DNA from: Ramlibacter agri
GTDB taxonomy: Bacteria > Pseudomonadota > Gammaproteobacteria > Burkholderiales > Burkholderiaceae_C
NCBI RefSeq assembly: GCF_012927085.1
Contig: NZ_JABBFX010000001.1
Coordinates: 2,728,001-2,792,000, forward strand
DNA: 64,000 bases
Direction: 5' to 3'
Made by a program: the position numbers and the translations under genes. The first letter of the stretch is position 1; the number at the start of each line of letters is the position of its first letter. The notes below the pieces were generated by a model. That model did no database searches. It was not told where the DNA came from and saw only the letters and a program-made list of their open reading frames with translations. Below, one piece after another: positions 1-8,592 of the stretch.

Positions 1-876
1 ACGCTCGTCGTGTCCTACCCCGCGGGCGGCGACACCGATGCCATGGCCCGCCTGTTCGCCGAGAAGCTGCAGGGCCGCCTGGGCCAGACGGTGATCGTGG
101 ACAACAAGCCGGGCGCCAGCGGCATCATCGGCAACTCCTTCGTCGCCAAGGCGCAGCCCGATGGCTACACGCTGCTGCTGTCGCCCAGCACCATCTCCAT
201 CGCGCAGCTGGTGGTGAAGGCCGGGCCGGCGACCACCTACGACGTGCTGAAGGACTTCTCGCCCATCGTGCTGACCGCGACGCAGCCGCTGTTCCTGGTG
301 GCCGGCCCCAACGGCGCGAAGGACGTGAAGGAGCTGCTGGCCGAGGCCAAGGCCAAGCCGCTGTCCTATGCCAGCCCGGGCAGCGGTTCGCCGATGCACA
401 TCCTGGGCGAGCTGTTCAACAAGTCCGCCGGCGTGAAGATCGCGCACGTTCCGTACAAGGGCGTGGCGCCCGCCATCAACGACGTGCTGGGCGGCCACAT
501 TCCGCTGACCTACATCACCTGGGGCCCCGTGGAGCCCTACATCGCCACCGGCAAGGTGCACCCGCTGGCCGTGGCCGACAAGGTGCGCTCGCCGCTTGCG
601 CCCAACGTGCCGACGCTGGAAGAACTGGGCGTGAAGGGCGTGGAAGTGGGCGCCTGGCAAGGCCTGATGGGGCCGAAGAACCTGCCGCCCGAGATCGTGA
701 AGACGCTCAACACGCACATGAACGAGATCCTGAAGATGCCCGACGTCGCCGCCAAGATGAAGGTCTTCGGCGCGCTGCCCGCCGGGGGCGAACCCGCCCG
801 CCTGGCCAAGGTCAACGCCGAGGACAACGCGCGCTTCGGGAAGATCATCAAGGAATTCGGCATCCAGGCCGATTGA
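1..876 (+). CDS. Bug/TctC-family tripartite tricarboxylate receptor, 5' partial
   Basis: The frame is open from the first base of the window, so the start and signal peptide lie outside; 291 residues are visible. The segment PAGGDTDAMARLFAEKLQ followed by VDNKPGASGIIG is typical of mature Bug receptors, periplasmic proteins that bind small carboxylates or aromatic acids. No TctA or TctB membrane subunit is seen here. It lies 21 bases before a small HTH gene and a Rieske oxygenase/reductase pair, so it probably captures the substrate of that oxygenase or a related acid. The family call is firm; the ligand cannot be read from the sequence. Confidence 0.9.
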   Translation, partial: TLVVSYPAGGDTDAMARLFAEKLQGRLGQTVIVDNKPGASGIIGNSFVAKAQPDGYTLLLSPSTISIAQLVVKAGPATTYDVLKDFSPIVLTATQPLFLVAGPNGAKDVKELLAEAKAKPLSYASPGSGSPMHILGELFNKSAGVKIAHVPYKGVAPAINDVLGGHIPLTYITWGPVEPYIATGKVHPLAVADKVRSPLAPNVPTLEELGVKGVEVGAWQGLMGPKNLPPEIVKTLNTHMNEILKMPDVAAKMKVFGALPAGGEPARLAKVNAEDNARFGKIIKEFGIQAD

Positions 877-897
877 GACACCGAGGAGACAAACGCC

Positions 898-1134
898 ATG
901 GACACCGACCGCTACCTGCAGCCGCAACAGGCGCGCCAGCGCCCGCCGACCATCTTCGAAGACCTGCTGGGCGACGCCATCGAGCGCGCCTTCGCCGCGG
1001 GCAACCACACGCTGCCCGAGCTGGTGGCGCACCTGAACCGCGAAGGCCTGCCGGCCGGCAACGGCCAGCCCTGGACCGAAGACAGCTTCAGCGCGCTGAT
1101 GGCGCGCCTGGGCCGCGAAGGAGACGCCGCATGA
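898..1134 (+). CDS. small recombinase-like helix-turn-helix protein
   Basis: A 78-residue protein whose stop codon overlaps the oxygenase start (ATGA). The segment TLPELVAHLNREGLPAGNGQPW resembles the small HTH of resolvase/recombinase tails, which binds DNA without a catalytic domain. There is no serine or tyrosine recombinase catalytic region, so it is not a recombinase. Related small proteins are, from memory, found beside Rieske oxygenases in Burkholderiales. The tight coupling to the oxygenase gene suggests a regulatory or accessory role. Its function is unknown. Confidence 0.75.
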   Translation: MDTDRYLQPQQARQRPPTIFEDLLGDAIERAFAAGNHTLPELVAHLNREGLPAGNGQPWTEDSFSALMARLGREGDAA

Positions 1135-2162
1135 CCACCATCGCCATTGCCAACGCCGCCGCCGACCCGGTGGAGAAGCTGCTGACCTTCGGGCCCAAGA
1201 ACCTCTGGTACGCGGTGTGCCCGTCCGGCTTCGTCGGCGAGAAGCCGGTGTCGCTGCGCCGTTTCGGCCGCAAGCTCGCGCTGTGGCGCGACGCCAGCGG
1301 CCAGGTCCACGCGCTGGAAGACCACTGCCCGCACCGCGGCGGCCCGCTGTCGCAAGGCGTGGCGCTGGGTGACCGCATCGCCTGCCCGTATCACGGCGTC
1401 GAGGTGCGCTGCGACGGCACTGTCACCAAGGTGCCGGGCAGCCCCGGCTGCAAGCTGGAAGGTTCGCGCCCCGCGCTGGCCTTCCACGTGAAGGAAGCCC
1501 ACGGCGCCATCTTCGCCTTCAACGCCGACAAGAACATCGACGAGCCGCCGGCCTTCACCTTGCCGGAGGAACTGAGCTCGCCCGAATTCTCCAGTTTCCT
1601 CTGCTACTCCGAGTGGAAATGCGACTGGCGCTACGCCATGGACAACGTGATGGACCCGATGCACGGGACCTTCCTGCACAAGCAGTCGCACTCCATGGCC
1701 GAGGGCGACAGCACGGCCGCTTTCCGCATCCGCGACACCGAGACCGGCTTCGTGTTCGAGAAGACGGGCCAGCGCGGCGTCAACTTCGACTGGACCGAGT
1801 GGGGCGTCACCGGCACGGCCTGGATGCGCCTGGAGATCCCGTACCCGAAGACGGGCGGCCCCGGCGGCAACTTCGCCATCGTCGGCTGCGTCACGCCGAT
1901 CAACGAGCGCATGAGCGCCATCTTCTTCTGGCGCTGCCGCAAGGTGGACGGCTGGATGCGCGACACCTGGCGCTTCCTGTACCGCAACCGCCTGGAGGCG
2001 CGCCACTGGGCGGTGCTGGAGCAGGACCGCGTGATGCTGGAAGCCATGGAGCCCGACGCCAACCAGCGCGAGCACCTGTACCAGCACGACATCGGCCTGG
2101 TGCGGCTGCGCCGCTTCCTGAAGACGATGGCGACCGAGCAGGCGCAGGCGGCAGCGGGCTGA
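1131..2162 (+). CDS. Rieske [2Fe-2S] aromatic ring oxygenase, oxygenase component
   Basis: A 343-residue oxygenase subunit of the VanA/phthalate-oxygenase type. The N-terminal Rieske domain shows the cluster ligands in CPHRGGP and CPYHG (about residues 63-87). The catalytic domain shows NVMDPMHGTFLH, which supplies the mononuclear-iron histidines. I start it at the ATG at 1131, which overlaps the stop of the preceding gene, because an upstream in-frame extension has no homology. A flavin/ferredoxin reductase gene follows after four bases and makes a complete two-component system. Likely reaction: hydroxylation or O-demethylation of an aromatic acid; the substrate is unknown. Confidence 0.92.
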   Translation: MTTIAIANAAADPVEKLLTFGPKNLWYAVCPSGFVGEKPVSLRRFGRKLALWRDASGQVHALEDHCPHRGGPLSQGVALGDRIACPYHGVEVRCDGTVTKVPGSPGCKLEGSRPALAFHVKEAHGAIFAFNADKNIDEPPAFTLPEELSSPEFSSFLCYSEWKCDWRYAMDNVMDPMHGTFLHKQSHSMAEGDSTAAFRIRDTETGFVFEKTGQRGVNFDWTEWGVTGTAWMRLEIPYPKTGGPGGNFAIVGCVTPINERMSAIFFWRCRKVDGWMRDTWRFLYRNRLEARHWAVLEQDRVMLEAMEPDANQREHLYQHDIGLVRLRRFLKTMATEQAQAAAG

Positions 2163-2166
2163 AGCC

Positions 2167-3123
2167 ATGAGCATGTTGCAGGCCTTCGTGCAGCAGATGC
2201 GGCACGAGGCGGACGGCATCGTCAGCGTGGAGCTGCGGCCGGCGGCGGGCGGGGAGTTCCCTGCCTTCGACGCCGGCGCACACATCGACCTGCATCTCGC
2301 CAACGGGCTGGTGCGCAACTACTCGCTGCTGAACGCGCCGGGCGAGCGCCACCGCTACGTGATCGGCGTGCTGCGCGACCGCGCCAGCCGCGGCGGCTCG
2401 CGCTACGTGCACGAGCAACTGCGGGTGGGCATGACCTTGGCCATCGCCGCGCCGCGCAACAACTTCGCGCTGCATGAGGACGCCGGCCACAGCGTGCTGA
2501 TCGCCGGTGGCATCGGCATCACGCCGATCCTGTGCATGGCCAGGCGGCTGCGGGAGCTGGGGCGGCCGTTCGAGATGATTTACCTGGCGCGTTCGCGTTC
2601 CAGTGCCGCGTTTCTCGACGAGCTGCGCCGGCTCGACGTGCCCTTGAAGACCCACTTCGACGACGAGGCCGGCGGGCCGCCGGACCTGCGCGCGCTGCTG
2701 TCCGCGCATGCACCGGCTGCGGACCTGCATCTGTACGCCTGCGGTCCCGCGCCCTTGCTGGACGCTTTCGAGAAGCATTGCGCCGACCTGGGCCACGAGA
2801 ACGCGCATATCGAGCGTTTCGCCGCGGTGGAGCACAAGGCTGCGGATGATGCGCGCAAGACCTACGTGGTGAACCTGGTGAAGAGCAGGAAGAGCTTCAC
2901 CGTGACGCCGGACAAATCGCTGTTGGACCAGCTGCTGGAAGCCGGCATAGCGGTCGACCACAGCTGCTGCGAAGGCGTCTGCGGCACCTGCCAGACCCGC
3001 GTGCTGGAAGGCGTGCCGGACCACCGCGACTCGATCCTCACGGCCAAGGAAAAAGCCGGCAACCAGTGCATGATGGTCTGCGTGTCGGGGTGCAAGAGCG
3101 AGACGCTGGCGCTGGATCTGTAA
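2167..3123 (+). CDS. oxygenase reductase component (FMN/NAD plus [2Fe-2S] ferredoxin)
   Basis: A 318-residue reductase of the VanB/phthalate dioxygenase reductase type. Visible in order are the flavin-binding RNYSLLN (residues 50-56), the pyridine nucleotide-binding GGIGITPIL (114-122), and a C-terminal plant-type ferredoxin domain with Cys267/268, Cys272, Cys275 and Cys305. It passes electrons from NAD(P)H to the Rieske oxygenase encoded just upstream. It could also serve the second Rieske oxygenase at 29373, which has no reductase gene beside it; that is inference. Confidence 0.93.
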   Translation: MSMLQAFVQQMRHEADGIVSVELRPAAGGEFPAFDAGAHIDLHLANGLVRNYSLLNAPGERHRYVIGVLRDRASRGGSRYVHEQLRVGMTLAIAAPRNNFALHEDAGHSVLIAGGIGITPILCMARRLRELGRPFEMIYLARSRSSAAFLDELRRLDVPLKTHFDDEAGGPPDLRALLSAHAPAADLHLYACGPAPLLDAFEKHCADLGHENAHIERFAAVEHKAADDARKTYVVNLVKSRKSFTVTPDKSLLDQLLEAGIAVDHSCCEGVCGTCQTRVLEGVPDHRDSILTAKEKAGNQCMMVCVSGCKSETLALDL

Positions 3124-3146
3124 TACAGGCACGGTAGGATGAGGGC

Positions 3147-3965
3147 GTGAAAGTCCTCACCCCCTCCCGCTGGTCCGAGTTCGTCGCGCAGACCGATGCG
3201 TTGCAAGGCTGGGCCTTTCGCGGCCATGTCGATGCCTCGTGGCCGCTGGTGCCGTCGCTGACGCGGCGGCTGCAGTTGTTCAGCCCCGACCCGCGCATCT
3301 GGCCGCTGCGCGAGGGACGCGCCATGCGCGTGTTCCGGCGCAAGGCGCACATCCACCTGCAGGACCGCAGCGCGCTCGACGACGACCTGCGCTGCCTGGC
3401 GCTGATGCAGCACCACGGCGCCGCCACGCGCCTGCTCGATTTCACCAAGTCGCCCTTCGTGGCGGCGTTCTTCGCGCTGGAGAGCGCCAGCAGCGACGTC
3501 GCGGTGTTCGCGCTCAATACGCCGGCGCTGTGGCACCGCGCGCCGGACTTCAACACCACGCTCACGCGCTCGCGCATCGACCCGCGCCTGCCCGGCAACT
3601 TCGAGCGGTACTTCCTGGGCAACAAGCTGCCGCTGCTGTGGTACGGCGAGCCCTCGGAGATGGACAGCCGGCTGATCGCGCAGAGCGGGCTGTTCGTGAT
3701 CCCCGGCCTGCTCGACCAGCCGCTGGACGTCATCCTCGACAACTATGGGGGCTCGCAGGACCTGCTGGTCAAGTTCGTGCTGCCGCTGTCCATGCGCGAC
3801 GAAGCCATGCGCGCGCTGTACCGCATGAACGTCACCTACGCCACGCTGTTCCCCGACCTCGACGGCCTGGCCCGCTCGGTGAGCTACGAACTCGAGGCGA
3901 TCTGGGAACGGCTGGTGGAGGATTACGAGCGGGCGCAGCCGGCGAACCCTCCAAACTCCTCCTGA
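3147..3965 (+). CDS. FRG-domain protein
   Basis: A 272-residue protein with the FRG-domain signature: WAFRGHVDASWPLVPSLTRR near residues 22-41, then HHGAATRLLDFTKSPFVAAFFA near residues 90-111. The domain is named for its Phe-Arg-Gly motif, has no assigned biochemical activity, and often appears in mobile or defence-related settings. No toxin, nuclease or membrane partner is visible nearby. It starts 23 bases after the reductase gene on the same strand but probably does not belong to that pathway. Function unknown. Confidence 0.85.
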   Translation: MKVLTPSRWSEFVAQTDALQGWAFRGHVDASWPLVPSLTRRLQLFSPDPRIWPLREGRAMRVFRRKAHIHLQDRSALDDDLRCLALMQHHGAATRLLDFTKSPFVAAFFALESASSDVAVFALNTPALWHRAPDFNTTLTRSRIDPRLPGNFERYFLGNKLPLLWYGEPSEMDSRLIAQSGLFVIPGLLDQPLDVILDNYGGSQDLLVKFVLPLSMRDEAMRALYRMNVTYATLFPDLDGLARSVSYELEAIWERLVEDYERAQPANPPNSS

Positions 3966-4108
3966 GCTCCGCTTGCTGCCGGGCTGCCGCTGAGACATTC
4001 GCCCGGCTTGTCGGATCAAGCGGGGTTTCGGGCACTCCGCCAAGAGGAGGAGGGCCGCAATTTTTCTGCGGGCTGTGAAACAATTCGTGTCCGGCCTCGA
4101 ACCGCACC

Positions 4109-4654
4109 ATGAGCAGCGTGCATACCCTTCCCCTCCATGGCGACAGCCTGTCGCAGGCCAGCCCCTGGGATGAAATCGATGAAGCCGGCTCCGGCCTGCA
4201 CATCGACGATTTCATCACCACGGTGACCGGCCTGGCGGGTAACGCGTTGCGCCGCCATGTCACACTTCCTTACGCAGAACAGTTCGGGCTGTCGGTCTCC
4301 GAATGGCGAATGCTCTCGGTGCTGGCCGACTCGCGCGAGCTGCCTTTCTCGGAGCTGGTGCAGCGCTCCGCCACCGACAAGGGCCAGGTGAGCCGCACGC
4401 TGCGGCTGATGGAAGAGCGGTCGCTGGTCACGCTGCGCACCGAGGGCGTGATCCCGCGCAAGAAGGTGCTGTGCCGCATCACGCCCGAAGGCCTCGCGCT
4501 CTACGAGCAGATCATGCCCATCGCGCGCCGGCGCCAGGCCGAAATGATCCGCCAGCTCAGCGTCGAAGAGCGCAGGGCGATCTACGGCGCATTGCGGCGG
4601 CTGCGCGAAATGTGCGGCAGCACGCCCGCGCAGTCCGACGACTCGCAGTTCTAG
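4109..4654 (+). CDS. MarR-family transcriptional regulator
   Basis: A 181-residue winged-helix regulator. The central part (about residues 50-150) has the MarR layout: ISEWRM-like entry helix (SVSEWRMLSVLAD), recognition region FSELVQRSATDKGQVSRTLRLMEERSLV and a wing with RTEGVIPRKKVLCRITPEG. The N-terminal 35 residues are an extension without recognisable motif. It converges with the MFS exporter gene, four bases separating the two stops. MarR proteins usually sense phenolic ligands, which would fit the catabolic genes here, but the target is not evident. Confidence 0.9.
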   Translation: MSSVHTLPLHGDSLSQASPWDEIDEAGSGLHIDDFITTVTGLAGNALRRHVTLPYAEQFGLSVSEWRMLSVLADSRELPFSELVQRSATDKGQVSRTLRLMEERSLVTLRTEGVIPRKKVLCRITPEGLALYEQIMPIARRRQAEMIRQLSVEERRAIYGALRRLREMCGSTPAQSDDSQF

Positions 4655-4658
4655 CGGG

Positions 4659-6278
4659 TCATTCTTCCAACAGGTAGCGCGTCACCCGCGGCGGGCCTTC
4701 GCCTACGTGGAAGGACAGCCGGCGGTCGCGCAGCGCGACGTCGGACGCGGTGATGCGGTCGAAGCGGCGCAGGTGCTCGGTCCACGAAGGGTCGATGATC
4801 TGCTCCACGTAGTGCTCGGGCGCTTGCAGGTCGTGCAGCAGCTGCCAGTCCAGCGCGCCCTGCTGCAGGCGGCTGCGCCGGCTTTCCTGCATCAGCGCCA
4901 GGAATTCCTGCGTGCGCGCCGGGTCGATGCGGTATTCCACGCACACCTGGACGCGCCCGGGCCGCTGCGGGTGCTGCATCTGCGGCACGCGGATCACCTG
5001 CGAAGGCGTCAGGTCCTCCTCGGTGCCGCGGTCGATGACGGTGCGCTGCGCCACCAGCGCGCAGACGATGCTGCTGGCCGAGGAGATCGCCAGTGCGACG
5101 GCGATGCCGTTCCAGGTGGCCACCTGGCCCCACAGTGCGGCGCCGGCGGCAGTGCTGCCCATCACCGCCATCTGGTAGATCGCCATTCCGCGCGCCCGCA
5201 CCCAGTCCGGCAGCGCCATCTGGGCGGCCACGGTCAGCGAGTTGGCGGTGGTGATCCAGGCCGCGCCGGCGAACATCATGGCCGGCACCGACAGCCAGAT
5301 GGTCGGCGAGAAGGCGACGATGACCGAAGCGATCGCATGCGTGGCCGTGCCCACCAGCACGCGCGGCTGCAACGGCAGCCAGACGCGGATGCGCGGCATC
5401 AGCACCGCGGCGACGATGGCGCCCGCGCCCATGGACGCCAGCAGCACGGTGAAGGTGCCGGCCTGGCCGCCCGGCATGCCGCGCGCCACCAGCGGCAGCA
5501 GCGCCATGACGGCGGTCGAATGCAGGAAGAACAGGGCTATGCGCAGCAGCAGCGCCTGCAGCCGGCTCGATTGCAGCACGTACTGCACGCCCACCCGCAT
5601 GGCGCTGGCCAGTGGCTCGCGGCCCAGCGGGCTTTCCCGGTGCACGCGGCGCCAGCGCCAGATGGTCAGGCCCGCGATGATCGACAGCACCGCGTTCAGC
5701 ACGAACACGTAGGCGCTGCCCACGCTGGCGATCAGCGCGCCGGCCACCAGCGGGCCGATGATGCGCGACGCGTTCATGGCGATGCCGTTCAGAGCCAGCG
5801 CCTGCGGCAGCTCCGGCTTGGTCACGACCTCGGGGATGATGGCGGCGAACACCGGCCAGCGCATCGCCAGGCCCACGCCGTTGGCGAAGGTCAGCGCCAG
5901 CAGCAGCGGCGCGGTGAGGTGCCCGGTGAGGATGACGACGCACAGGATGGTGGCCACGCCCGCCACCCAGAACTGCGTCAGCATGAAGTAGCGCTTGCGG
6001 TCCACCGTGTCGGCCAGCGCGCCGCTGGGCACGCCGAGCAGGAACACGGGCAGGGTGGAGGCGCTCTGCACCAAGGCCACCCAAAGCGGCGACGGCCCGA
6101 TCGACGTCATCAGCCAGGCGGAAGCCACGTCGTTCATCCACATGCAGGTGTTGGCCGCCATCCAGGTCAGCCACAGCATGCGGAACACTTTGGACTTCAG
6201 CGGGCCGAACGCCGTCTCGGGCTCGGGCTCGGGCTGCGCCGGCCGCAGCTGCGATGGATCCAGGGTCGAATCGGGCAC
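4659..6278 (-). CDS. MFS exporter (EntS/MFS_3 type) with C-terminal ferredoxin-like domain
   Basis: A 539-residue transporter with many hydrophobic segments through about residue 430, matching the MFS_3 family that includes the enterobactin exporter EntS. The last 100 or so residues form a soluble domain (VEYRIDPARTQEFLALMQESRRSRLQQGA, continuing to TASDVALRDRR) of the kind often fused to this subfamily. The start is a GTG at 6278 that shares its G with the TAG stop of the upstream protease gene, so the two are translationally coupled. Substrate unknown; efflux of a small organic compound or siderophore is likely. Confidence 0.88.
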   Translation of the reverse strand: MPDSTLDPSQLRPAQPEPEPETAFGPLKSKVFRMLWLTWMAANTCMWMNDVASAWLMTSIGPSPLWVALVQSASTLPVFLLGVPSGALADTVDRKRYFMLTQFWVAGVATILCVVILTGHLTAPLLLALTFANGVGLAMRWPVFAAIIPEVVTKPELPQALALNGIAMNASRIIGPLVAGALIASVGSAYVFVLNAVLSIIAGLTIWRWRRVHRESPLGREPLASAMRVGVQYVLQSSRLQALLLRIALFFLHSTAVMALLPLVARGMPGGQAGTFTVLLASMGAGAIVAAVLMPRIRVWLPLQPRVLVGTATHAIASVIVAFSPTIWLSVPAMMFAGAAWITTANSLTVAAQMALPDWVRARGMAIYQMAVMGSTAAGAALWGQVATWNGIAVALAISSASSIVCALVAQRTVIDRGTEEDLTPSQVIRVPQMQHPQRPGRVQVCVEYRIDPARTQEFLALMQESRRSRLQQGALDWQLLHDLQAPEHYVEQIIDPSWTEHLRRFDRITASDVALRDRRLSFHVGEGPPRVTRYLLEE

Positions 6279-6910
6279 TAGTAGCGTCGCTCCAGCACCA
6301 TCTGGTCGTTCTGTCGTGTCATCTGGAAGCGGTTCAGGAAGCTGTTGCCCAGGAGGACGTAAGGCATGCTGGCCGGCGACACCACGGCGTCGACGTCGTA
6401 GACCTCGACGTCGCCGATGCGCACCGAGCCCAGGCGCAGCAGCCAGGCCGGGACGACCCCGTTGGCGGTGTTCACCCCGATCGGCCGGCCGGACTGGTAG
6501 TCCAGGCCCAGGCGCTGGGCGTCGCCCACGCTCATGGCCACCGAGGTGGCGCCGGTGTCGACCAGGAACTCCACCGGCTTGCCGTTGATGCTGCCGCTGG
6601 CGAAGAAATGGCCGCCGCTGCCCACCGGCAACACGATGCGGTTGCCGCGCGGCGACTCGGTGCTGCCCATGCTGGCCGGCGCGTCGCCGACATGCAGCGT
6701 CTGCCGCTTGCCGCCGATTTCCACCACGGCCTGGTCGCCGCTGGTGGAGAGCACCTTGACGCCCTGAACGCTGTCGCCGGGCGCCACCGTCTTCGGGGCG
6801 CCGTCGATCATCAGCAGCGCCTTGGTCCCCAGCATGCCCTGCAAGGTGACGCTCTGGGCCGCCGCGCCGAAGGCGGCCAGCGCCAGCAGCAAGGCGGCCA
6901 GGCGCTGCAT
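6278..6910 (-). CDS. periplasmic retropepsin-like aspartic protease
   Basis: A 210-residue secreted protein. MQRLAALLLALAAFGAAAQS is a Sec signal peptide. The C-terminal half carries FLVDTGATSVAMS, the DTG active site of the single-domain clan AA (TIGR02281-like) proteases, and ends with LLGNSFLNRFQM, the usual family ending. Such proteins act as dimers. The ATG at 6910 lies five bases downstream of the yajQ stop, so the order yajQ, protease, MFS looks like one transcript. Natural substrate unknown. Confidence 0.85.
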   Translation of the reverse strand: MQRLAALLLALAAFGAAAQSVTLQGMLGTKALLMIDGAPKTVAPGDSVQGVKVLSTSGDQAVVEIGGKRQTLHVGDAPASMGSTESPRGNRIVLPVGSGGHFFASGSINGKPVEFLVDTGATSVAMSVGDAQRLGLDYQSGRPIGVNTANGVVPAWLLRLGSVRIGDVEVYDVDAVVSPASMPYVLLGNSFLNRFQMTRQNDQMVLERRY

Positions 6911-6915
6911 GGCCC

Positions 6916-7401
6916 TCAGTCGCGGAAGTTGCTGAAGGACAGCGGCAGGTCCGCCATGTCCTTGCGCACGACGGCGATGGCCGCCTGCAGGTCGTCGCGC
7001 TTGGCGCCGGTGACGCGCACCACGTCGCCCTGGATGGACGCCTGCACCTTCAGCTTGCTTTCCTTGATGAGCTTCTGGATCTTCTTGGCCTGTTCGGCCT
7101 CGATCCCGCTGCGGACCTTGACGACCTGCTTCACCTTGTCGCCGCCGGCCTTCTGCACGTCGCCCTTGTCCAGGAAGCGCGGGTCGACGGTCTGCTTGGC
7201 CAGCTTGCCGAGCAGGACGTCCTGCACCTGTTGCAGCTGGAAGTCCGCATCGCCCGTGATCGTGATTTCCTTGTCCTTGATCTCGATGGCCGCGGACGTG
7301 CCCTTGAAATCGAACCGCGTGCCCACCTCCTTGACGGTGTTGTCCACGGCATTCTTCACTTTCACCATGTCCGGCTCGCACTGGATATCGAACGACGGCA
7401 T
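6916..7401 (-). CDS. yajQ: YajQ family nucleotide-binding protein
   Basis: A 161-residue protein matching YajQ over its whole length, starting [20 protein letters not shown] and ending with the conserved [10 protein letters not shown]. The family has two ferredoxin-like lobes and binds nucleic acids or cyclic di-GMP; in Xanthomonas the homologue is a c-di-GMP effector. An HD-GYP phosphodiesterase gene at 34608 could connect to the same signal, but nothing here proves it. It is divergent from murB, with 54 bases between the starts. Confidence 0.95.
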   Translation of the reverse strand: MPSFDIQCEPDMVKVKNAVDNTVKEVGTRFDFKGTSAAIEIKDKEITITGDADFQLQQVQDVLLGKLAKQTVDPRFLDKGDVQKAGGDKVKQVVKVRSGIEAEQAKKIQKLIKESKLKVQASIQGDVVRVTGAKRDDLQAAIAVVRKDMADLPLSFSNFRD

Positions 7402-7455
7402 ATCGGCAGGTCCTCCTTCGCCCCGTCCCGGGGCTCCTTCAGTCACAATTGTCCC

Positions 7456-8496
7456 ATGATCGTCGAGCAAAACGCGTCGCTGCAGCCCCACAACACCTTC
7501 GGCATCGTCGCGAAGGCGAGGACGTTGGTGCGCGTGAAGGACGAGGAGGACGTGCAGCAGGTGCTGGAGCATGCGCAACTCGGCGGCGAACCGAAGTTCG
7601 TGCTGGGCGGCGGCAGCAACATCGTGCTGACGGGCGACGTCAAGGCCGTGGTGCTGAAGGTCGAGGTTCCGGGCAAGCGCATCCTCGAGGACGGCCCGCG
7701 GGCCACCATCGTCGAATTCGGCGCCGGCGAGAACTGGCACGACGCCGTCACCTGGACCCTGGACCAGGGCCTGGGCGGGCTGGAGAACCTGGCGCTGATC
7801 CCCGGCACGGTGGGCGCGTCGCCGGTGCAGAACATCGGCGCCTATGGCGTGGAACTGCAGGACCGCTTCGAGTCGCTGGATGCCATCGACCTGGCCACCG
7901 GCAAGCTGTTCACGCTGGACGCGTCCCAGTGCGCCTTCGGCTACCGCGACTCCGTGTTCAAGCACCCGCCCGGGCGCGAGGGCGACCTGGGCCTGGCCGG
8001 CCGGGCGCTGATCCTGCGCGTGCGCATGCGCCTGGCCAAGCCCTGGAAGCCGGTGCTGGGCTACGTGGACCTGCAGCGCAAGGTGCACGAGAGCGGCGTC
8101 GACCATCCCACGCCGCGCCAGGTCTACGACTGGGTCTGCGCCATCCGTTCGGCCAAGCTGCCGGACCCGAAGGTGATCGGCAATGCGGGCAGCTTCTTCA
8201 AGAACCCCACCGTGACGCCGGAGCAGTGCCAGGACATCATCGCCCGCGACCCGGGCATCGTGCACTACCCGATGCCGGACGGCTCCATCAAGCTGGCCGC
8301 GGGCTGGCTCATCGACGCCTGCGGCTGGAAAGGCAAGTCGGTCGGCCAGGCCGGTGTCTACGAGAAGCAGGCGCTGGTGCTGGTGAACCGCGGCGGCGCC
8401 ACGGGCGGCGAGGTCGTGACCCTGGCGCGGGCGATCCAGACCAGCGTGTACGAGCGTTTCGGCATCCGGCTGGAGCCGGAGCCGGTGGTGGTGTAG
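7456..8496 (+). CDS. murB: UDP-N-acetylmuramate dehydrogenase (MurB)
   Basis: A 346-residue FAD enzyme that reduces UDP-GlcNAc enolpyruvate to UDP-MurNAc in peptidoglycan synthesis. Seen are the FAD-binding LGGGSNIVL near residue 54, [18 protein letters not shown] near 116-133, and the catalytic-serine region [10 protein letters not shown] near 242. The length fits the E. coli-type enzyme. I chose the ATG at 7456 ([16 protein letters not shown]) because the family begins just before NTFG and the upstream extension has no homology. Cytoplasmic and expected to be essential. Confidence 0.97.
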   Translation: MIVEQNASLQPHNTFGIVAKARTLVRVKDEEDVQQVLEHAQLGGEPKFVLGGGSNIVLTGDVKAVVLKVEVPGKRILEDGPRATIVEFGAGENWHDAVTWTLDQGLGGLENLALIPGTVGASPVQNIGAYGVELQDRFESLDAIDLATGKLFTLDASQCAFGYRDSVFKHPPGREGDLGLAGRALILRVRMRLAKPWKPVLGYVDLQRKVHESGVDHPTPRQVYDWVCAIRSAKLPDPKVIGNAGSFFKNPTVTPEQCQDIIARDPGIVHYPMPDGSIKLAAGWLIDACGWKGKSVGQAGVYEKQALVLVNRGGATGGEVVTLARAIQTSVYERFGIRLEPEPVVV

Positions 8497-8551
8497 GGGG
8501 CGCAGCTTGCTGCGCACCATGCGATGCGCACCGCACGGAGTCAGGGCAATC

Positions 8552-8585
8552 CCGTCATCGGACTGCCACGGGACTGTCATAGACT
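8552..8585 (+). promoter_or_regulatory. predicted Pho box and -10 of the ugp-like operon
   Basis: Three 7-base direct repeats occur with an 11-base period: CCGTCAT (8552-8558), CTGCCAC (8563-8569) and CTGTCAT (8574-8580). The known PhoB box is two CTGTCAT-like heptamers with four bases between. The first two repeats end 10 bases before a -10-like TAGACT (8580-8585), the usual distance for PhoB-activated promoters. The ATG of ugpC is at 8593, so the leader would be nearly absent. This fits phosphate-starvation control of a glycerol-3-phosphate transporter. Prediction only. Confidence 0.65.
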
Positions 8586-8592
8586 GGCCCGC

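Noticed and set aside
898..1134. Remnant of a mobile element recombinase
   Set aside because: The protein is intact, overlaps the next gene in a coupled manner, and there are no terminal repeats or other mobile genes around it.
912..2318. Long open frame on the minus strand across the Rieske oxygenase gene
   Set aside because: Its translation is rich in Arg, Ala and His with no recognisable domain; it mirrors the codon bias of the real plus-strand genes, as do similar long antisense frames elsewhere in this GC-rich window.
3147..3965. FRG protein as part of a phage-defence system
   Set aside because: No nuclease, toxin, kinase or other defence partner is adjacent, and the neighbours are an oxygenase operon and a MarR gene.
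5236..5712. Plus-strand open frames inside the MFS exporter gene
   Set aside because: They lack ribosome sites and homology, while the minus strand encodes a complete membrane transporter.
8497..8530. Terminator after murB from GCGCAG-CTTG-CTGCGC
   Set aside because: The stem is short and has no T-run; it may be a hairpin but intrinsic termination is not supported.
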